A stretch of DNA of 64,000 nucleotides. Source: Paracamarosporium sp. OC-R06-R3. Lineage: Eukaryota > Ascomycota > Dothideomycetes > Pleosporales > Didymosphaeriaceae. A program made the translations under genes and the position numbers. Numbering within the stretch: the stretch's first letter is position 1; each line of letters opens with the position of its first letter. Positions 60,171-64,000 of this stretch are shown here, piece by piece. The notes below the pieces were generated by a model. It searched no databases, was not told the origin of the DNA, and saw nothing but the letters and a program-made list of their open reading frames with translations. The stretch lies in contig JACVRA010000165.1 in the NCBI GenBank assembly GCA_019828545.1, positions 434,001 to 498,000 of the forward strand, read 5' to 3'.

Positions 60171-61115
60171 CTATATCTTGGTGTCTGGCTTCCTTCTAGC
60201 CGCTGTGTTCCTCGCTGCATCTAAGACAAAACCAACGTGATGGCTTAGTGCAACCAAGTCGCCTCCCTCATCGTGGATATGCACCTCAAGATCCATCCTC
60301 CCATTTTTCACCTTTTTCAGTTGCACCCGAATAGCCAACCACTTCACTCCCTCTGGTGGCAGGGTCTTTTTCACATCCAGATTCAACAGAAGTGTAGGGT
60401 ACCAGAATGGTCCTTGGCTACGATCTCGATAGGATTCTACAATCTGAGGGAACATGTCGGCGACGAAGCCAATCGATGAGTTTGTAAAATTCGAGCCGTC
60501 GCGAAAACAGAGCCACTCGTCTGCTGTATTTGGGAGAGCCTGGCCCTTGCGTGGAAAGTGGAATTTGACCCGGTTCGATGCTTTCCTAAAGTTTGCAAAG
60601 GGCATATTCTCTTTCCAGTACCAATTTGAATCTTCTCCCTTGTCAAGCTTGCTCAGATCCACTGTCGGAGGCGGTGGCTGTAGCTTGTACTCTGTATCGA
60701 AGCTCACACCCTCCTCAGTGTCCATATTTGAGTTGGTCACATAGGCGATGACCTCCTCACGGCCCTCCTGAGACATACGAACGTGCACGATCGAGGCTTG
60801 TCTACCAAGCTTAACATCTTCGACTTGAAATATTGCGGGTCCGATTTGCGTTCGGCGTAGGAACTCGATATGGAGAGCTATGGTATGCGGCTGGTTCTGC
60901 TTCGAGAGGGCGGTCGAGAAGTGGGCGGAAACAACTTCGAGTACGCATCCGGTCACGTAGCCACCATTGGGAACTGTCGGAAATAAGTACATTCCAGTTT
61001 CGCGACCACGCACAGGGAGCTTACCACTTCCAATACACCAGTCGTCTTGTAGGGTGCATTCATAGGTTGATGCGCCGAGCTTGCGCACAGCTGTAGCTTC
61101 CTTCCACGACGGCAT
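60171..61115 (-). CDS. Acyl-CoA thioesterase-like protein (double hotdog)
   Basis: A member of the fungal thioesterase-like superfamily; such proteins hydrolyse acyl-CoA esters, but the substrate here is unknown. Exons are 61115..61025 and 60973..60171 (minus), 297 residues. The 51-nt intron is stop-free and leaves the frame open if retained. Splicing restores the family sequence DDWCIGSVPNGGYVTG, whereas read-through inserts 17 residues after CIGS. Other marks are HTIALHIEFLRRTQIGPAIF (hotdog helix-strand), SIVHVRMSQEGREEVIAYVT, then in the second half DEWLCFRDG, DMFPQIVESY, PTLLLNLDVKKTLPPEGVKW and HDEGGDLVALSHHVGFVLD. It is divergent from the Mug190-like gene, with 718 bp between their start codons. 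Confidence 0.88.
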   Translation of the reverse strand: MPSWKEATAVRKLGASTYECTLQDDWCIGSGKLPVRGRETGMYLFPTVPNGGYVTGCVLEVVSAHFSTALSKQNQPHTIALHIEFLRRTQIGPAIFQVEDVKLGRQASIVHVRMSQEGREEVIAYVTNSNMDTEEGVSFDTEYKLQPPPPTVDLSKLDKGEDSNWYWKENMPFANFRKASNRVKFHFPRKGQALPNTADEWLCFRDGSNFTNSSIGFVADMFPQIVESYRDRSQGPFWYPTLLLNLDVKKTLPPEGVKWLAIRVQLKKVKNGRMDLEVHIHDEGGDLVALSHHVGFVLDAARNTAARRKPDTKI

Positions 61116-61833
61116 CTTGGTGAGCTCTCAGAATACAATTCGATTTTGTAACACCAAGAAGGTTATAGAGTCACATAATGACTCCCTATATTGCGAGAGG
61201 GCAATGGATACTCGTCCAGTTGTACTCCGAGGTCCATCCCCGCGCTAGACGAGAGCCTCGGATGCGGATTAGCGAGCACTAGCGACATAAGCGCCTCCTT
61301 CGCAGACATTGTTAAAGTTGCTGAAACCACATTAGCCAAAGTCACCTTTCCCCCTTGACAACTGCAACATCGATACTTGTGTAATCGGAACGTACGGTGC
61401 AAGGTTTCGTATGTGGATGTGGGGAAGGCGGTGGCCAAAGCTTACGCCCACGCGCTTTGCTGGTCTCGCCCTGACCCGATTCCCCCCCAATACGTCATCG
61501 TCAAGCAGGTTACCTGAAGAAGCCCCTCTGAACGGCTATACGGCTCAGCATCTTGGCTTGGTACCCCATCGCTATGCTCGCAGTGGGGAATAACTGGTCA
61601 GCTTAAGCTTCGAGAAACCTGTCACCATCGCTGTACATACGTCAAATTGAAACACGGCCTTCTTGCCTCGCAATTCGCTTCCACATCCATTTCCTTTCTA
61701 CTCTCGCGCATGCCGCCTGTACACCATAAACCACCTGACGATTGAACATTAACGAGATCACGATCTATACATCGCTAATTGCGTAGCTTACCCACCGCTC
61801 CCGCCCACCACACTCGCTCGCCCAAACCCCACC
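61116..61833. other. Divergent intergenic region (thioesterase / Mug190-like)
   Basis: 718 bp containing both promoters. I see no TATA box within 100 bp of either start. No coding sequence seen. Confidence 0.5.
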
Positions 61834-64000
61834 ATGTCTGGTGTAGAGGACGTTGAGGCCTCGCAACGGAAGCACAAGGCGCCATACACGCCACACCATC
61901 CTGTTCCGACCGTTCAAAAATATCGCGAAGAGAAACAGCAACGCGAAGAGCAGTACGGTCACGCAGACGGCGGAGCCCAAGATGATCGCACCAAGACAAA
62001 CCGGCTCACAGACGCATACACCGCGCTACGACACGGCAAAGAAGCCGTGAATCCAAATGAGGACACACAGCCATACAAAGCTACGAACAAGAACTTGGAG
62101 ACCGATGAGGAGAACATAGCAGACGATCATGCTGGAAAAGTGCAACCGAAGGACAACGACGAAAAGTGGAATCAAAATGACGATGAAGACGACACCCCAG
62201 AGGATACCACAGAGGGCATGTTAACATCAGTGGATCCCAAAAAAGCTAGAAAGTCTATGAAGAAATGGAGCGCAGACGGCACAGAACGAGAGGTCACCGA
62301 TCCGGTTACACACCTTCCCGTGACTATTCACGACTATACGGAGAAGGATCTAAAGATGACACCCAAGAATGGACCTCCTGCAGGCACAGAGGCAAAGTCT
62401 GCAACCGGTGCCTTTGCCATGAACAAGTCTAACGAACAGCTTCAAGATGAGCAAGAGGAATCCCAAGACGCGCACAGCGGCATGGAGCCTCTTTTCCCAC
62501 CTCCCGACTTTACCATGACACGCGAAGGTATCAACGATACCTATCAGAAAGCCATGACAGCTGGACTTGGATTGGTGAGCGCGAGTCTAGTCACAGTCAT
62601 TGCACTGTTTCAATTTACGCGAGGCTTCACGGGTTGGTCGAGAGCCCTTTCTGTTCTAATAGAGGTCGCAATCAGCATTGGTGTTTCAGGCGCTGTCATC
62701 ATGGGTACACGACAATGGACAGAGAACAGAATCAACGACGTATGGGAAACTGAGGTCTGGCAGGCCGAAAGAGAAAGGGGCAAGAAGCTGGCTAAAACCA
62801 ACGTTCCAGAAAGTGCGCAATGGCTTAACTCATTCCTTGCGTCTGTCTGGCCTCTGATAAATCCTGACCTCTTTACAAGCATTTCGGACACTCTGGAGGT
62901 AGGTTCGATCCTTCATACTCATCGCAGTAAGCTGATCAGAGCAGGATGTCATGCAAGCTAGTTTGCCAAAGATGGTTCGTATGGTATCTGTAGATGATAT
63001 TGGCCAGGGCAGCGAGTCGTTCCGCATTCTGGGCGTCCGCTGGCTTCCTACAGGTGCAGCGGCAAGGTCTGTTGGTGAGGATGGCCAGCTCAAGAAGAGC
63101 AGTGAGAAGGACAAGAAAACAAGCGACCGATCAGTTCCGGGAGAAGGAAGCATCAGCGACGATGCTGAAGGGAAAGATGAAGATGGCGACGGACAGGACG
63201 ATGGAGTCGCAGAGGGAATGGAAGCCGAAGAGGGCGATTTCGTCAACATGGAGATCGCATTTGCATATCGTCCATCGACGGGACGGAAACGTATGAAGGA
63301 CCGTGCCAAGAAAGCGCATCTCTATATGGCTTTTTATCTGCCTTCTAACATTAAGCTTCGTAAGTTTGGCTGGTAGAGTATTAAGTCAAGAACCTGAGAA
63401 CTGGACTACCTATCCTAGGATAACGCGATGTACTCAGGCCTGACACGATACTGTACCAAAATCCGTATAACCAGGAAATTGCTAACGAGGTGCAGCTGTC
63501 TGGGTCGAAGTCGAGGGTTTTGTGGGTGTTATGCGTATGCGACTCCAGCTCACTCCAGATCCTCCATTCTTCTCCTTGTGTACTTTTACGTTCCTCGGAC
63601 AGCCAAAGGTCGATATATCCTGTGTTCCACTACTCAAGCAGGCTCCCAATTTAATGGACTTTCCGCTCATCTCTCGCTTCGTTCAGTCATCGGTCGATGC
63701 CGCTATGGCTGAGTATGTGGCACCGAAGTCACTCACTCTTGACCTGAAGGATATGATGATGGGTGACGACTTCAAGAAAGACACCAACGCGCGTGGAGTT
63801 ATCATGGTTACCATTAAACGAGCTTTCGACTTCAAGGAAGGTGATGGTGGTATAGGCCCGATTAAGAACGGCTCAGCCGATCCATATGTGAGTGTTGGCT
63901 GGGCCAAGTTTGGCAAGCCAATGTGGTCGACGCGTGTTCAGACAAAGAATATGGAACCTCACTGGCATGAGACTTGCTTTTTGCTAGTGTCATCGGATGA
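61834..64000 (+). CDS. Mug190-type SMP/C2-domain membrane tether, N-terminal part (3' end outside window)
   Basis: Similar to fission yeast Mug190 and distantly to tricalbins, which tether the ER to the plasma membrane and move lipids. Exons are 61834..62898, 62945..63359 and 63496..>64000, about 661 residues visible. A long charged N-terminus (about 1-230) precedes two hydrophobic helices (LGLVSASLVTVIALFQF and LSVLIEVAISIGVSGAVIMG, about 247-292). A lipid-binding SMP-like region follows: WLNSFLASVWPLINPDLF, VWVEVEGFVGVMRMRLQLTP, DFPLISRFVQSSVDAAMAEY. A C2 domain then begins (GVIMVTIKRAFDF, DPYVSVGWAKFGKPMWSTRV) and runs off the edge. Intron 2 (136 nt) was closed at the TGCAG before 63496 because only that acceptor gives the conserved PVWVEVEG. 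Confidence 0.9.

Overview
The window is nuclear DNA of a filamentous ascomycete (Pezizomycotina). A Dothideomycete is my best guess, but that placement is inferred. The grounds are short spliceosomal introns (46-234 nt, mostly 50-75, nearly all GT-AG), wide gene spacing, and fungal protein families: a Vhc1-type transporter, a fungal rhodopsin-like membrane protein, a monocarboxylate-type MFS carrier, a CmcJ/AsaB-like oxygenase, an Msn2-type zinc-finger factor and a Mug190 C2 protein. I see no bacterial operons, rRNA, CRISPR array or convincing tRNA gene. Gene models below were spliced by hand; each one given as complete keeps an intact frame across its junctions.

Left third (1-25.8 kb): the 3' end of a cation-chloride cotransporter; GFA1 (hexosamine synthesis); lumazine synthase (riboflavin); SET1 (H3K4 methyltransferase); a rhodopsin-like 7-TM protein; an MFS carrier and an F-box protein on the minus strand; a CmcJ/AsaB-like protein; a coiled-coil hypothetical; and a weakly BTB-like hypothetical.

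Middle (25.8-30.1 kb): a gene-free repeat island. It holds two long inverted copies of a tRNA-like, SINE-like unit with pol III A and B boxes and T-tracts, a third diverged unit between them, and a terminal-inverted-repeat element with an internal tandem duplication of about 170 bp.

Then (30.1-44.5 kb) five minus-strand loci: dolichol kinase (SEC59), an M1 aminopeptidase (APE2/AAP1), a possible gene relic, diphthine-ammonia ligase (DPH6) and an Msn2/Seb1-like stress regulator. A GC-rich stretch of about 7.2 kb without a recognisable gene lies upstream of the regulator.

Right end (51.6-64 kb): a Cys-rich single-pass membrane protein; a decayed gene with two in-frame stops; a thioredoxin-PITH protein divergent from a TUG/UBX protein (both families belong to the proteasome/Cdc48 sphere); ribosomal protein eL36 with four introns; an acyl-CoA thioesterase-like protein; and the 5' part of a Mug190-type SMP/C2 tether that leaves the window. 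Most genes are unrelated housekeeping genes and I see no biosynthetic cluster. The least explained parts are the repeat island, the decayed genes, the Cys-rich membrane protein and the large gene-free zone.
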